Origin: Synergistota bacterium
GTDB taxonomy: Bacteria > Synergistota > Synergistia > Synergistales > Synergistaceae
Length of the DNA: 44,642 bases
Assembly (NCBI GenBank): GCA_023450745.1
Contig: JAEXGR010000057.1
Location: forward strand, 1-44,642
Reading direction: 5' to 3'
In this document: piece after piece, positions 8,403 through 16,983 of the stretch
Position numbering within the stretch: position 1 is the first letter of the stretch
Layout: each line of letters starts with the position of its first letter
Notes under the pieces: model-generated
The model's input: only the letters and a program-made list of their open reading frames with translations
What the model was told of the DNA's origin: nothing
The model's database searches: none
Program-made: the position numbers and the translations under genes

Positions 8403-9800
8403 TTATTCTACATTCTGAAGCGGCACTTCACAACTTATAATTGTGCCGATTCCCAAAGTGGATGTGATTTCCAAAGAACCGCCGGCGAGGCGTATGCGCT
8501 CCTTCATATTCGAGAGCCCGCGGTGTCCCTGTACGCGGAGTTCTTTCACGTCGTCGGGCATGTTGAAGCCCTTGCCGTTGTCCTCGATGCGCATGATGAT
8601 CCGCTCTTCTTTTCTCTCAAGCTGTACGGAGATGAAGGTGGCTCCGCCGTGGTGGACGGAGTTGTTTATCGACTCCTGCACCACCCGGTAAAAGGCGAGG
8701 CAGAGGGGGGCGGGCAGAGATTCGTCGTCGTAATCGCCGCCGTCTTCGACTTCAAGGTCTATCTGTACGCCAAGCTGCGAGGACATGCGGTTGCAGAGCT
8801 CCGCCAGCGAGTGACGCAGCCCGAGGTCCAGCCAGGGCGGGGTGAGGTTGTTGCAGAATTCGCGCATCTCTTTGACGCCGATCATCGCCACCTTTTCGGC
8901 GTTCTCCAGACTGCTGATGGTCTGTTTGTCGGCGACGTCCAGCGCCAGAAGCCGGAGCCTTTGGACCAGCGCGGTGACGTCCTGCAGCGGCCCGTCGTGT
9001 ATCTCGCGGGAGATACGCTCGCGCTCCTCCTCCTGCACCTTCACGATGTCGGTGATGTAATCGCGCGAAAGCTGCTCTTTGTCTATCGCCGACTGCGCGA
9101 GCACGACGAAGGTGGAGCGCAGCTGCTGCAGCTCGGGAACGGCCTCGGGCGCCGAGGCATCGGGCAGGTCGTAGCCGAGGCGCAGCGAAGAGACCTCCTG
9201 ATCCAGCTCGCGCAGCGGCAGGATGACCTTTTCATATAAAAGATAGATCGCAAGAATTGTGATAATGGCGAGGGTGCCCATGATAAAGGGCCAGACGGTG
9301 ACGAGGAGCACCATCGAGCCGAAGAGCATCTTCCAGGAGACGGCGCCGATGATGTAGATGTTCTCATCGGGGATGGAGTAGAACATCCCCGTAAAATAGT
9401 CTCCTCCTTTGCCGCGCACCTTCACGGGCGTAGGGGAGTCGAAGGAGTCCACCCAGTCCACGAGAAAGTTCACCTTCCCGGGAGAGCCGTAGATAAGCGT
9501 TCCGTCCTTCTGGAAGACGGCGAACATCCCGGGAAGGTTCATCTCTTTCAGCACCGCGGCGATGGAGGTTACATCCCTGTCGAGCGGCTTTCTCCTGTAC
9601 GTGCCGTCCGGCTGGATGTTCCATTTCTTTGAATCGAGTCTGGCGGCCACGCTGTCCACCAGGTTCTCGACATAATTATTGGCGTTGGACTCCATGCTCT
9701 TCTCAAACTGGTCGTAGACTACCCACGCAAGCACCAGAGCGAGAAGCGCGGGGACAAGAAGGGCGGTTATGAGCTGATAGAGGAGCCCTTCCTTCCTCAT
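8403..9800 (-). CDS. Membrane sensor histidine kinase, NarL-type (HisKA_3)
   Basis: 465 residues. A transmembrane helix at about 8-28, an extracytoplasmic sensor of ~130 residues, a second helix near 165-195, a HAMP-like linker, then the HisKA_3 dimerisation helix with the phosphoacceptor His268 in REIHDGPLQD. The HATPase domain has an N box (ESINNSVHHGG), a DNGKGF G1 box and GHRGLSNMKERI. It would autophosphorylate and pass phosphate to the response regulator encoded directly upstream. The kinase ATG abuts the regulator's stop (TAAATG), so the two are translationally coupled. The ligand cannot be predicted. Confidence 0.92.
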   Translation of the reverse strand: MRKEGLLYQLITALLVPALLALVLAWVVYDQFEKSMESNANNYVENLVDSVAARLDSKKWNIQPDGTYRRKPLDRDVTSIAAVLKEMNLPGMFAVFQKDGTLIYGSPGKVNFLVDWVDSFDSPTPVKVRGKGGDYFTGMFYSIPDENIYIIGAVSWKMLFGSMVLLVTVWPFIMGTLAIITILAIYLLYEKVILPLRELDQEVSSLRLGYDLPDASAPEAVPELQQLRSTFVVLAQSAIDKEQLSRDYITDIVKVQEEERERISREIHDGPLQDVTALVQRLRLLALDVADKQTISSLENAEKVAMIGVKEMREFCNNLTPPWLDLGLRHSLAELCNRMSSQLGVQIDLEVEDGGDYDDESLPAPLCLAFYRVVQESINNSVHHGGATFISVQLERKEERIIMRIEDNGKGFNMPDDVKELRVQGHRGLSNMKERIRLAGGSLEITSTLGIGTIISCEVPLQNVE

Positions 9801-10439
9801 TTAGTCAAGAAGTTCCTCCATGGTGACGATGCCGTACTTCAGGGAGAGCAGCATCGCCTCCGTCTTATTTTTAGCCCCGAGCTTGTCATATATCGAGGCC
9901 AGGTGCGTCTGGACGGTGCGTTCGCTGATGAAGAGCTGGGCGGCGATTTCCTTCCCCGAGAGGCCGCGCGCCGCGAGCAGCAAGACCTCGCGTTCGCGGA
10001 CCGACACTGGCTCCGGAACAAAATCCTCGCCCTCTTCGACCGCGCTCGCAACGTCGCTGTCGAGATAGAAACCGCCGCGCGCCGCGATTCTGATCGCGCG
10101 CGAGAGGGTGTCCATGGTGGCCGTCTTGAGGACGTATCCGCGCGCGCCGGCGCGAAGCGCCGCCATCACATACTGATTCGCGTCGTAAGACGTGAGCATC
10201 AGCGAGGCCGTGGGAATCCCCGCCTCCTTTACCTTGCGCGCGAGCGCGATGCCGTCAAGGCCGGGCATCCGGATATCGAGCAGGGCCACCTGCGGCCTGT
10301 GCGTCTGAATCCCCTCCCATGTGGCGTTGCCGTCGGCGTATTCCCCGACGATATTAAAATCCGGTTCCTTTGAAAGATATCCCTTTATTCCCTCGCGGGT
10401 AAGGGGATGGTCATCGGCAAGAACGATAGAAATAGACAT
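9801..10439 (-). CDS. NarL/FixJ-family response regulator
   Basis: 212 residues. Receiver domain with acidic pair Asp9-Asp10, phosphoacceptor Asp55 in LLDIRMPG and a conserved Lys near 107 in GYVLK. The C-terminal LuxR-type helix-turn-helix reads SVREREVLLLAARGLSGKEIAAQL. It is first in a two-gene operon with its kinase and has a clean ribosome-binding site (AAGGAG). No LuxR-type binding site could be pinned down near neighbouring promoters, so targets are unknown. Confidence 0.93.
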   Translation of the reverse strand: MSISIVLADDHPLTREGIKGYLSKEPDFNIVGEYADGNATWEGIQTHRPQVALLDIRMPGLDGIALARKVKEAGIPTASLMLTSYDANQYVMAALRAGARGYVLKTATMDTLSRAIRIAARGGFYLDSDVASAVEEGEDFVPEPVSVREREVLLLAARGLSGKEIAAQLFISERTVQTHLASIYDKLGAKNKTEAMLLSLKYGIVTMEELLD

Positions 10440-10493
10440 TATTTTTTCTCCTTTCCCTATTGTACGATTATATTTCGTTTTTATTTTTTGTTT

Positions 10494-10973
10494 TTAAAAC
10501 GAAAAAATATCCCTGGGCAGATCCTGCGGATCGACCCAAACACTCTCCACTCCCGACTCCGCCATGACGGCGCGGGCAAGCTCGTCGGGGTATGGATGCA
10601 AAAAAAAGACCTTTACGCAGCCGGCGTTTATCAGCGCCTTCGTGCAGTAGATACAGGGCTCGTGAGTACAGTAGAGCCAGGAGCCGGCCGTCGACGTTCC
10701 GGCGGCGGCGGCCTGGGCGATGGCGTTGATCTCCGCGTGGGAGCCGCGGCATATCTCATGCCTTTCACCCGAGGCGATCCCCAGCCTTTCTCTCAGGCAT
10801 CCCGCCTTCTCACAGTGGCTCACCCCGCGCGGAGCGCCGTTATAGCCCGTGCTCAGTATCTGCCGGTCGCGCACCAGCACCGCCCCTACCTTACGGCGCA
10901 GACAAGTGCTTCTGCTCGCCGCCACCTGCGCCATAAGAAGAAAATATATGTCCCATTCGGGCCGGTTCGTCAT
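10494..10973 (-). CDS. Deoxycytidylate deaminase family (dCMP to dUMP)
   Basis: 159 residues. Zinc site HAE with His79 and Glu81, and PCIYC with Cys107 and Cys110, the cytidine/deoxycytidylate deaminase signature. The pattern GYNGAPRGVSHCE, GCLRER and the later E-x-CRG-SHAE is typical of ComE-domain dCMP deaminases, which feed dTMP synthesis. ATG with GGAGG upstream. It is 54 bp upstream of the two-component operon and may share its transcript. Homologues also occur as competence proteins, but no competence genes are nearby. Confidence 0.9.
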   Translation of the reverse strand: MTNRPEWDIYFLLMAQVAASRSTCLRRKVGAVLVRDRQILSTGYNGAPRGVSHCEKAGCLRERLGIASGERHEICRGSHAEINAIAQAAAAGTSTAGSWLYCTHEPCIYCTKALINAGCVKVFFLHPYPDELARAVMAESGVESVWVDPQDLPRDIFSF

Positions 10974-11374
10974 TTATTTCGCCTCCACAACGTTGATATT
11001 AAGGGAAATTACTGATCTGATATATCAGCTGCCGTCAAAGCGGCCGAATGCGCGCCAAGTAAAATCTCCTCCATCAACAATTATATAATCTATATGTATA
11101 TCATACTTTTTTGCATGGGAAATTACTGATTAATCTTTATGTTTTAAGCGATATCCGCCGTAAATAAACAAACCCGCCGGCCCTCTCCGGCTCAAAAAAT
11201 AAAAATTATCGCGGCGGAAGGAGAAATCCGGCTATCCGCGCGTACCGCGGCGTTCCGCCGCCGGGAGTAACGACAGCCAAGCGAAAGCTCCCATTAAAAC
11301 GCGGGAGAAACGGTTAAATTCACCGCAAAAGGCGATTCCCCGCGTAAAATTGCGGCGGCCGCGGCCTCGCGGTC
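10974..11374. other. 401-bp intergenic region with direct repeat and palindrome
   Basis: Between citX and the dCMP deaminase gene. GGGAAATTACTGAT occurs twice in the same orientation (11003-11016 and 11117-11130). The first copy is followed at once by the 12-bp palindrome CTGATATATCAG (11017-11028). The centre (11080-11170) is AT-rich, and the promoter for the deaminase operon is probably here. A CCGG/CCGG hairpin near 11180-11200 followed on the minus strand by a T-rich run could terminate the citX transcript. No credible ORF. Confidence 0.5.
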
Positions 11375-11890
11375 TCACATCTCCAGCGCGGCGGCGTTGA
11401 CGAGCCGAATCACCTTTTCCCTCAGCTCCGACGGCAGATGGCGTCCCAGCCTTGCGCAGACCTTCGCCTTGTCGCCGCAGAGAAGACAGCGGCGTTCGGA
11501 AAGTCCCATCTGGACGCGGGAGAGCGAGCCCTCGCGGGTAAGAATATCGATATCGAGCACGCGGCCCGCGGTCATGGAATTCTCCGCCTCGACCGCGCAC
11601 CGTTTCAGCGCGGCGGCCTCGTATTTTGAAGCGTCAAAGGCTCCCTGCCAGCAGACGCCCGCGCCGTTCTCGAGATACTGCTCCTCGGCGGGCGCGGCGT
11701 GCGCGTGCGCCAGCAGATACTTGCGGCATTTCCTGACGATCGCGAGGTCGCGGGGAATACGTTTAGGGTAACCGGGGATGTTGAGCCCGATCTGACAGAC
11801 GAAATAATTCCCCGCCGGCGCCTCAAGCCAGCGCCGCTGCCAGGCGGCGCGTTCGTCGCGCCCCGCGAGCACGTCTTCAAGCGGCGTCAT
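11375..11890 (-). CDS. citX: CitX: holo-citrate lyase ACP synthase
   Basis: 171 residues. It would transfer the phosphoribosyl-dephospho-CoA prosthetic group to the acyl carrier subunit of citrate lyase. Recognisable CitX features are the N-terminal LNIPGYPKR, the GRVLDIDIL core, the RRCLLCG element and CARLGRH before the C-terminal helix. Its ATG overlaps the citC stop (ATGA), so translation is coupled. The lyase subunits themselves (CitD, CitE, CitF) and CitG are absent from the window. Confidence 0.85.
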   Translation of the reverse strand: MTPLEDVLAGRDERAAWQRRWLEAPAGNYFVCQIGLNIPGYPKRIPRDLAIVRKCRKYLLAHAHAAPAEEQYLENGAGVCWQGAFDASKYEAAALKRCAVEAENSMTAGRVLDIDILTREGSLSRVQMGLSERRCLLCGDKAKVCARLGRHLPSELREKVIRLVNAAALEM

Positions 11891-12927
11891 TTCTCTTCCC
11901 TCAGCTTCGCGGCCACGGCGGCTCCGCGCGGCGTCTTCAAATAAGCGAGCGTCACCGGCGGCAGCAGCTCCGCCAGCCCCGCCTCTTCGCCGGCGGCGAT
12001 CAGCGCGCGCACGCGCGAGGCGGAGATCACTTCGCCCCCCGCCGCCGCCCGGCCGATCTCCGTCACACGGCAGCCCAGCGGCGGCAGCGTCTCCTTCAGC
12101 ACGGAGTTGTAGAGCGCGGTGACCGGCGAAAGCGGCTCCGTCCCCACAAAGCGGCGGTCAAGCCCCAGCGAGGGAACGAAGAGCGACGCGAAGAGCCGCG
12201 CGTCAAGCTCGGCCTGCGCGCGCGCGACGGCGCTTTCGCCCCTGTCTTTGAGGAAATAGGTGGGGAAGGTCGCCTGCGAGACCGCGTAGTGCGAGCTGGA
12301 CAGCACGCGGACGTTGGCGAGATCGGCGGTCCCTTTGCGGACGAGCTCCAGGCGGTCGGCAAAGGGGAAGACGGAGGCGTCTTCCTCAACGACGATCACA
12401 TAAAAGAGCGGCGAAAGCTTTGCCGCCTCTTCGATCAGATAGCGGTGCCCCCGCGTGAAGGGATTGCAGTTCATCACGGCCGCCGCCGCGGGCGCGCCGT
12501 TTTCCTCTTTAAGCGCCGCAAGCGAGCGGCGGTAGTCTTCCGCCCCCGGCACGCCGCATTCCATAAGCACGGAACGGCTTGCGGCCGCGAGCTCGCGGAA
12601 GCCGAGCCCCGCGAAACGCGCCGCCATCTCCGGCTTCGTATAGACGAAGAGGTGATATATCCCCTCTTCGCGCGCGGCCCGCATCAGCGCCGAGATGACG
12701 GTGCCCGAGAGCCCCGCCTCCTGCCATTGCGGGTCGGCGGCCACCATCTTTATCACGGAACCCGAGAGGCTCGCCGTCGCGACGACGTTCTCCTCGCTGT
12801 CCTCCGCGATCGCGGTATACTCCGGCGAGCCCTCGAAAACGAGACCGCTGCGTTCCAGCAGCCCTTCGACGGCCCTCCGTTCGTAGCCGCTCAGATTACG
12901 CGTTACGCGGCAATTCAGTCCAAACAT
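11887..12927 (-). CDS. citC: CitC: [citrate (pro-3S)-lyase] ligase
   Basis: 346 residues from the ATG at 12925-12927. A longer frame to 13053 would run into the ligase gene upstream, whereas the chosen start follows the ligase stop by 14 bp with AAAGGA upstream. It has an N-terminal GNAT-like domain (about 1-120), then a nucleotidyltransferase fold with MNCNPFTRGH, where TRGH is the HxGH-type motif. CitC acetylates the thiol of the CitD prosthetic group using ATP and acetate, switching the lyase on. It sits between an acyl-CoA ligase and citX. Confidence 0.88.
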   Translation of the reverse strand: MFGLNCRVTRNLSGYERRAVEGLLERSGLVFEGSPEYTAIAEDSEENVVATASLSGSVIKMVAADPQWQEAGLSGTVISALMRAAREEGIYHLFVYTKPEMAARFAGLGFRELAAASRSVLMECGVPGAEDYRRSLAALKEENGAPAAAAVMNCNPFTRGHRYLIEEAAKLSPLFYVIVVEEDASVFPFADRLELVRKGTADLANVRVLSSSHYAVSQATFPTYFLKDRGESAVARAQAELDARLFASLFVPSLGLDRRFVGTEPLSPVTALYNSVLKETLPPLGCRVTEIGRAAAGGEVISASRVRALIAAGEEAGLAELLPPVTLAYLKTPRGAAVAAKLREEK

Positions 12928-12941
12928 CCTGCGGTTATCCT

Positions 12942-14432
12942 TTAATCCTTTGAGAGTTTTCTCTTCACAATCTCCCCGATCGCCGAACGCGGCATCTCGG
13001 TGACAAATTCGATGATTCTCGGCACTTTGTAGTAGGAGAGCTTCTTCTTGCAATATTCGATGAGCTCCTTCGCGGAGGCCCGTTCGCCCTTCTTGAGCAC
13101 GACGAAGGCCTTTACGATCTCGCCGCTTATCGAGCGGGGCACGCCGATGACGGCGGCCTCCTGCACCAGCGGATGCTCCTCGAGCGCCTTCTCCACCTCG
13201 CGCGCGTAGACCTTGAAGCCGCCGACGAAGATGACGTCGCAGGCGCGCCCGACGAGATAAAGGTAGCCCTCCTCGTCAAACTTCGCGATATCGCAGGTGT
13301 TGAACCAGCCGTTCTCAAAACGTTCCGCCGTCAGCTCCGGATTGCGGTAGTAGCATTCGGCTACCGAACTGCCCCTGATCCAGAGGTGGCCTTCGCGTCC
13401 CTGGGGAAGCGGCTCGCCGTCGTCGCTGCGTATCTCGGCCTCGACGCTGGAGAGCAGCGTGCCGACGCTGCCCGGCTTCACCGCCTTTATCGAGGGCGGA
13501 AGCGCCACCACCGAGGAGGCCTCGGTGAGGCCGTAGCCCTGGAGCACCGGAACGCGCAGCAGCTTCTCGGCGCGCCGCCACGTCTCGGCGGGCAGCCGGT
13601 CGCCGCCCGAGAGGATGCAGCGCATCGAAGAGGAGACCGCCGCGCCGCGCGAGACCGCGCCCACCATCAGGGCGATCATCGTCGGCACCGCCGTGGCGAT
13701 CGTCACCTCAGCCTGCTTGATGGCGTCCATCGAGGACTCGACGGGCATGAAGGAGGTCAGAATCGCCTGACGCGTCGCCTTGATAAGCGGCAGCAGCGCG
13801 CCGCATAAAAAACCAAATACATTTGAATTGGGCAGGGCGTTCAGAAAGACGTCGTCCTCGTTGAGCATGTCGATATGCTCAACGCAGCCCTCGATGCAGG
13901 CCAGCAGGTTGCCGTGCGTCAGCGGCACGGCCTTCGGCTCTCCCGTGGTGCCGGAGGTATAGAAGATGACCGCGGTGTCCGCGCTCTCTTCGGCGCAGGG
14001 GCGTCCGGGAAGGTTCTCGTCGAGGGTATCGAGGCTGATTACGGAGCAGGGAATCCCCTCCTCGGAGATCAGCGGAACGAGGTCCTCGCAGCCGCGATAG
14101 GTAAGCGCCGCAAAAACGTCCGCGTGGCGCAGCTGCCGGATCAGCGGCACATAACCGGAGCGGAAATCGATCAGCACCACCGCCCCGCCGAGCCGCCAGA
14201 CCGCCACCGCCGTCGCGAGCAGCACGGGGCTGTTCGGCATCAGCAGCGCCAGACGCTGCCCCTTTTTGAAGTTACTGGCGCGCAGCCGCTCCTCGCACTC
14301 CTCGATCAGCTCAAGAAAGGCGCCGCGCGACCACCAGGTCTTCTGCCACCAAATAAAGGGCTCCGCCGGAAGCCTGTTAAGATTATCCCTGATAATGATA
14401 TCCAGCCTCGAACTCAACTGCATCACATCCAT
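12942..14432 (-). CDS. AMP-dependent acyl-CoA synthetase/ligase
   Basis: 496 residues. Adenylate-forming signature YTSGTTGEPKAVPLTHGN, a GYGLTEAS segment, the hinge-region FVGGFKVYAREVE and a C-terminal Lys in IGEIVKRKL. The enzyme forms an acyl-AMP and then an acyl-CoA; the substrate cannot be told. It is the first gene of a likely ligase-citC-citX transcript. If so, an acid-activating enzyme is made with the citrate-lyase activating proteins. The ATG at 14430-14432 has a poor ribosome-binding site; a start three codons in is possible. Confidence 0.87.
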   Translation of the reverse strand: MDVMQLSSRLDIIIRDNLNRLPAEPFIWWQKTWWSRGAFLELIEECEERLRASNFKKGQRLALLMPNSPVLLATAVAVWRLGGAVVLIDFRSGYVPLIRQLRHADVFAALTYRGCEDLVPLISEEGIPCSVISLDTLDENLPGRPCAEESADTAVIFYTSGTTGEPKAVPLTHGNLLACIEGCVEHIDMLNEDDVFLNALPNSNVFGFLCGALLPLIKATRQAILTSFMPVESSMDAIKQAEVTIATAVPTMIALMVGAVSRGAAVSSSMRCILSGGDRLPAETWRRAEKLLRVPVLQGYGLTEASSVVALPPSIKAVKPGSVGTLLSSVEAEIRSDDGEPLPQGREGHLWIRGSSVAECYYRNPELTAERFENGWFNTCDIAKFDEEGYLYLVGRACDVIFVGGFKVYAREVEKALEEHPLVQEAAVIGVPRSISGEIVKAFVVLKKGERASAKELIEYCKKKLSYYKVPRIIEFVTEMPRSAIGEIVKRKLSKD

Positions 14433-14481
14433 CGTTTATTTCTGCAAAATGTTATTTTATCGTATTCAGCAAAGTTCTCCC

Positions 14482-15678
14482 TTAATGGCCGAAAGTCAGG
14501 GCCATATAGGCCTCCCAGGCGGCCGAGAAGGGGAGCATGCTCTCGGGCACGTCGTAGCGCGGATGATGCAGCGGGTATTCAAGCCCCGTACCCATCAGCA
14601 TAAACAGCGACGGCACCCTGTGGCTGAAAAAGGCAAAATCTTCGCCGGAGAGCAGAGGGCGCTCGAGCATATTGAGACCGTCCTCCCCAAAAAACGGAAC
14701 CCCGACACGGAGGAGCTCGTCCACCATATCGAGGTTATTATCGACCTGCGCATAATTACGGGTGTACTCCACGGAGGCCAGACCTCGGAACGCCTTAGCG
14801 ATAGCCGGAGCCACCGTTTCGATGCGGCTCTGCACAAAGTCGCGCACCTTCGGGTCGAAAGCGCGCAGCGTGCCCCAGAGGTTCGCCTGCTCGGGAATGA
14901 TATTATAGGCCTCTCCGGACTCGACCTGTCCGAAAGAGACGACGACCGGCTCGCGCGGGTCCACCTCGCGTGAAAGCATCGTCTGAATCATAATGATGAT
15001 ATTCGCGGCAATCGTCACGGGGTCCACCGTCATATGCGGCTCGGCGGCGTGCCCCGCCGTCCCCCGGATATCTATATGGATGCGGTCGGAAAGCGCCGTC
15101 ATGACGCCGCGCCGCGTGAAAAGCTCTCCGTAGGGGAGCTCGGACGCCCAGTTCACGGTGACGCTGCGCCCGATATTGAACTTCTCGATGATCTTGTTTT
15201 CCGTGAGCGTCTTCGCGCCGCTACGTCCCTCGCCCGCCGGCTGAAAAAGAAAAACGATTCGTTGTTTCAGCTCGCCGCGGTACTTCGAGAGGACGGCGGC
15301 CGCCCCCAGAAGCGAAGCCATCTCCGCGTCGTGGCCGCAGCCGTGCATCGCGCCGGGCATACAGGAAGAAAACGGCAGCCCCGTCTGTTCTTCGGCCGCC
15401 GTCGCGTCCATCGTCGCGCGCAGCATCAAAGCCGGCCCCGGGATGTCGGCTCCCAGCACGCCGACGACCGCGGTCTGAATGGCAAAGCCCGTCGTCACCG
15501 CCATTCCGGGAATGGCGCGCATCACGTTGGTGATCTTTGACGCCGTTATATTTTCTTCAAAAGCAAGCTCCGGGAACTGATGAAAATCCCGTCTCCAGTC
15601 CTGCATATCTCCGGAGATCCGTTCAGCCTCGGCAAGCAGCGAAGCCCCTAAAGATGAAAGCTCCAGATGTTCCTTCAT
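14482..15678 (-). CDS. M20-family amidohydrolase (N-acyl amino acid/carboxypeptidase type)
   Basis: 398 residues from the ATG at 15676-15678, which has GGAAGGA upstream; the in-frame ATG six codons earlier lacks one. Metal-binding HGCGHDAEM, the FQPAGEGRSGAK segment (usual form has EE where GE stands here), the dimerisation-domain GTAGHAAEPH and the late GEDFAFF are present. These enzymes cleave N-acyl or small amide bonds of amino acids. It is 49 bp upstream of the acyl-CoA ligase and may begin that operon. The Gly replacing the first Glu of the EE pair deserves a check, since that position is normally the catalytic base. Confidence 0.85.
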   Translation of the reverse strand: MKEHLELSSLGASLLAEAERISGDMQDWRRDFHQFPELAFEENITASKITNVMRAIPGMAVTTGFAIQTAVVGVLGADIPGPALMLRATMDATAAEEQTGLPFSSCMPGAMHGCGHDAEMASLLGAAAVLSKYRGELKQRIVFLFQPAGEGRSGAKTLTENKIIEKFNIGRSVTVNWASELPYGELFTRRGVMTALSDRIHIDIRGTAGHAAEPHMTVDPVTIAANIIIMIQTMLSREVDPREPVVVSFGQVESGEAYNIIPEQANLWGTLRAFDPKVRDFVQSRIETVAPAIAKAFRGLASVEYTRNYAQVDNNLDMVDELLRVGVPFFGEDGLNMLERPLLSGEDFAFFSHRVPSLFMLMGTGLEYPLHHPRYDVPESMLPFSAAWEAYMALTFGH

Positions 15679-15712
15679 GCCCGTTCTTCCTTCCATCGCA
15701 GAAAAACATGCG

Positions 15713-15732
15713 AACTATACATTCGAATAGTT
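15713..15732. promoter_or_regulatory. Palindrome between divergent amidohydrolase and rarD
   Basis: AACTAT and ATAGTT form perfect 6-bp arms around 8 bp, in the divergent intergenic region. On the minus strand a TATAGT box falls within the right arm orientation, so a repressor bound here could cover the amidohydrolase promoter. Regulator unknown. Confidence 0.35.
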
Positions 15733-15832
15733 TATCACAAAACAGAGGGAACGTGTAAAATAAAGCGTGCGGCGGACAGCCGCCCCGCGCCGGCGCGCCC
15801 GGGCGCAAGAAATGACGGTGAGGAGGATGCAC

Positions 15833-16732
15833 ATGACGATTCCGCAAAAAGGGGCCGCGGCGGCCGCTCTTTCATACTTCTGGTGGGGTTCGATGCCCCT
15901 ATACTGGAAAGCGCTGCTTGCGATTTCTTCTTTTGAGATACTCGGCCACCGCGTCGTATGGTCCGCCCTCTTTACCCTCGCGCTCATAATATTCACGGGG
16001 CGGTGGAAAAAAACCGTGACATTCGCCGCGCAAAATAAACAAAAAACCCTCTGGCTCATTCTCGGAGGCTACCTGATAACTTTCAACTGGGGGCTCTACA
16101 TCTGGGCGGTCAACGCGGGGCGCATCCTTGAAACGAGCCTCGGCTATTACATCAACCCGCTCGTTTCGATGTTCTTCGGGATGCTCTTCTTCCGCGAAAG
16201 GCTCCGCCGCGCCCAGAAAATCGCCATCGCCGTCGCGGCGGCGGGCGTCTGCATACAGATAATAGCCCTTCATGAAATACCGCTCGTCTCGCTGGGGCTC
16301 GCCCTCTCTTTCGGCCTCTACGGCGTACTGAAAAAGGCCGTCTCCATCGAGCCCGCCATCGCGCTGGCGATCGAGACGCTCTCCGTAGCCCCCGCGGCGA
16401 TCGCCTTCCTCTGCTGGCTGCAGCACGCCGGGACCGCGCACCTACCCTACGGCCTCACGACAAACCTGCTGCTCGCCGGGACCGGCGTCATGACCTCCGT
16501 GCCGCTTTTGCTCTTCGCCTACGCGGCGCAGCGGATAAAGCTGACGACGATCGGCTTCATCCAGTACGTATCCCCCACCATGACCTTCATCATCGGCACC
16601 TTCATCTACGGCGAACCGCTCTCCTTAGGCCGGGCGATGACCTTCGCCTGTATCTGGAGCGCGCTCGCCATCTACTCCGCCGACACCATATTCAGCGCCG
16701 GCAAACAGCGGGGACTGCCGGAAAACCTTTAG
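15833..16732 (+). CDS. rarD: RarD, EamA/DMT-family transporter
   Basis: 299 residues from the ATG at 15833-15835, with GAGGAGG six bases upstream; longer frames start in sequence without a ribosome-binding site. About ten hydrophobic helices. It begins TIPQKGAAAAALSYFWWGSMPLYWK, then HRVVWS and GYYINPL, and late IGFIQYVSPT, all typical of RarD. It belongs to the drug/metabolite transporter superfamily in the inner membrane. Substrate uncertain (chloramphenicol in named relatives). It is transcribed alone, divergent from the amidohydrolase. Confidence 0.9.
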   Translation: MTIPQKGAAAAALSYFWWGSMPLYWKALLAISSFEILGHRVVWSALFTLALIIFTGRWKKTVTFAAQNKQKTLWLILGGYLITFNWGLYIWAVNAGRILETSLGYYINPLVSMFFGMLFFRERLRRAQKIAIAVAAAGVCIQIIALHEIPLVSLGLALSFGLYGVLKKAVSIEPAIALAIETLSVAPAAIAFLCWLQHAGTAHLPYGLTTNLLLAGTGVMTSVPLLLFAYAAQRIKLTTIGFIQYVSPTMTFIIGTFIYGEPLSLGRAMTFACIWSALAIYSADTIFSAGKQRGLPENL

Positions 16733-16813
16733 CGGGCGGCGCGGAAAATACCATCAAAATTTTTAATTCGGATCACTATTTTGTATAAAATCAAAATCCG
16801 CACTGTCCGCCTG

Positions 16814-16842
16814 TTGACATTTTCGCCTTATGCGGGTAGTAT
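16814..16842 (+). promoter_or_regulatory. Sigma70-type promoter for the leader and ProC-like gene
   Basis: TTGACA at 16814-16819, a 17-nt spacer, and TAGTAT at 16837-16842. The -35 is a perfect match and the -10 has one mismatch. Transcription should start near 16849, about 33 nt before the leader ATG. Confidence 0.75.
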
Positions 16843-16881
16843 GTCGGGAAATTATTTCTGACACGAGAGAAGGGTGACCGC

Positions 16882-16953
16882 ATGTTAAGACAATACAGAA
16901 ATTCAGCGTTCGTCTGCACAGGATACACCCGACCTCGACCGTATACCCTCTAA
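16882..16953 (+). CDS. 23-residue candidate leader peptide upstream of ProC-like gene
   Basis: ATG at 16882 with GAAGGGTG five bases upstream, 23 codons, then tandem stops TAA TAG. The peptide starts MLRQYR and ends TRPRPYTL. Its four Arg codons are AGA, AGA, CGA and CGA, forms seldom used in this GC-rich window, and the last six residues before the end include Arg-Pro-Arg-Pro-Tyr. It follows a strong promoter and precedes GC-rich hairpins and a proline-metabolism-like gene. Ribosome pausing at Arg/Pro codons to control the downstream gene is inference; the ORF could also be fortuitous. Confidence 0.55.
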   Translation: MLRQYRNSAFVCTGYTRPRPYTL

Positions 16954-16962
16954 TAGACCCTC

Positions 16963-16983
16963 CGCGGGCCCGCGCGGCCCGCG
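16963..16983 (+). promoter_or_regulatory. GC-rich hairpin after the leader ORF
   Basis: CGCGGGCC and GGCCCGCG pair perfectly around a CGCGC loop, ten bases after the leader stop. No U tract follows, so it is not a standard terminator. The next 110 bp hold further small stems, an anti-Shine-Dalgarno-like CCCTCCTT (16986-16993) whose TCCTT could pair with the AAGGA of the ProC-like ribosome-binding site, and a 24-codon open frame (17001-17075) without a ribosome-binding site. Confidence 0.45.

Noticed and set aside
12928..13053. N-terminal extension of CitC
   Set aside because: Runs into the coding end of the acyl-CoA ligase; a good ATG with a ribosome-binding site lies at 12927.
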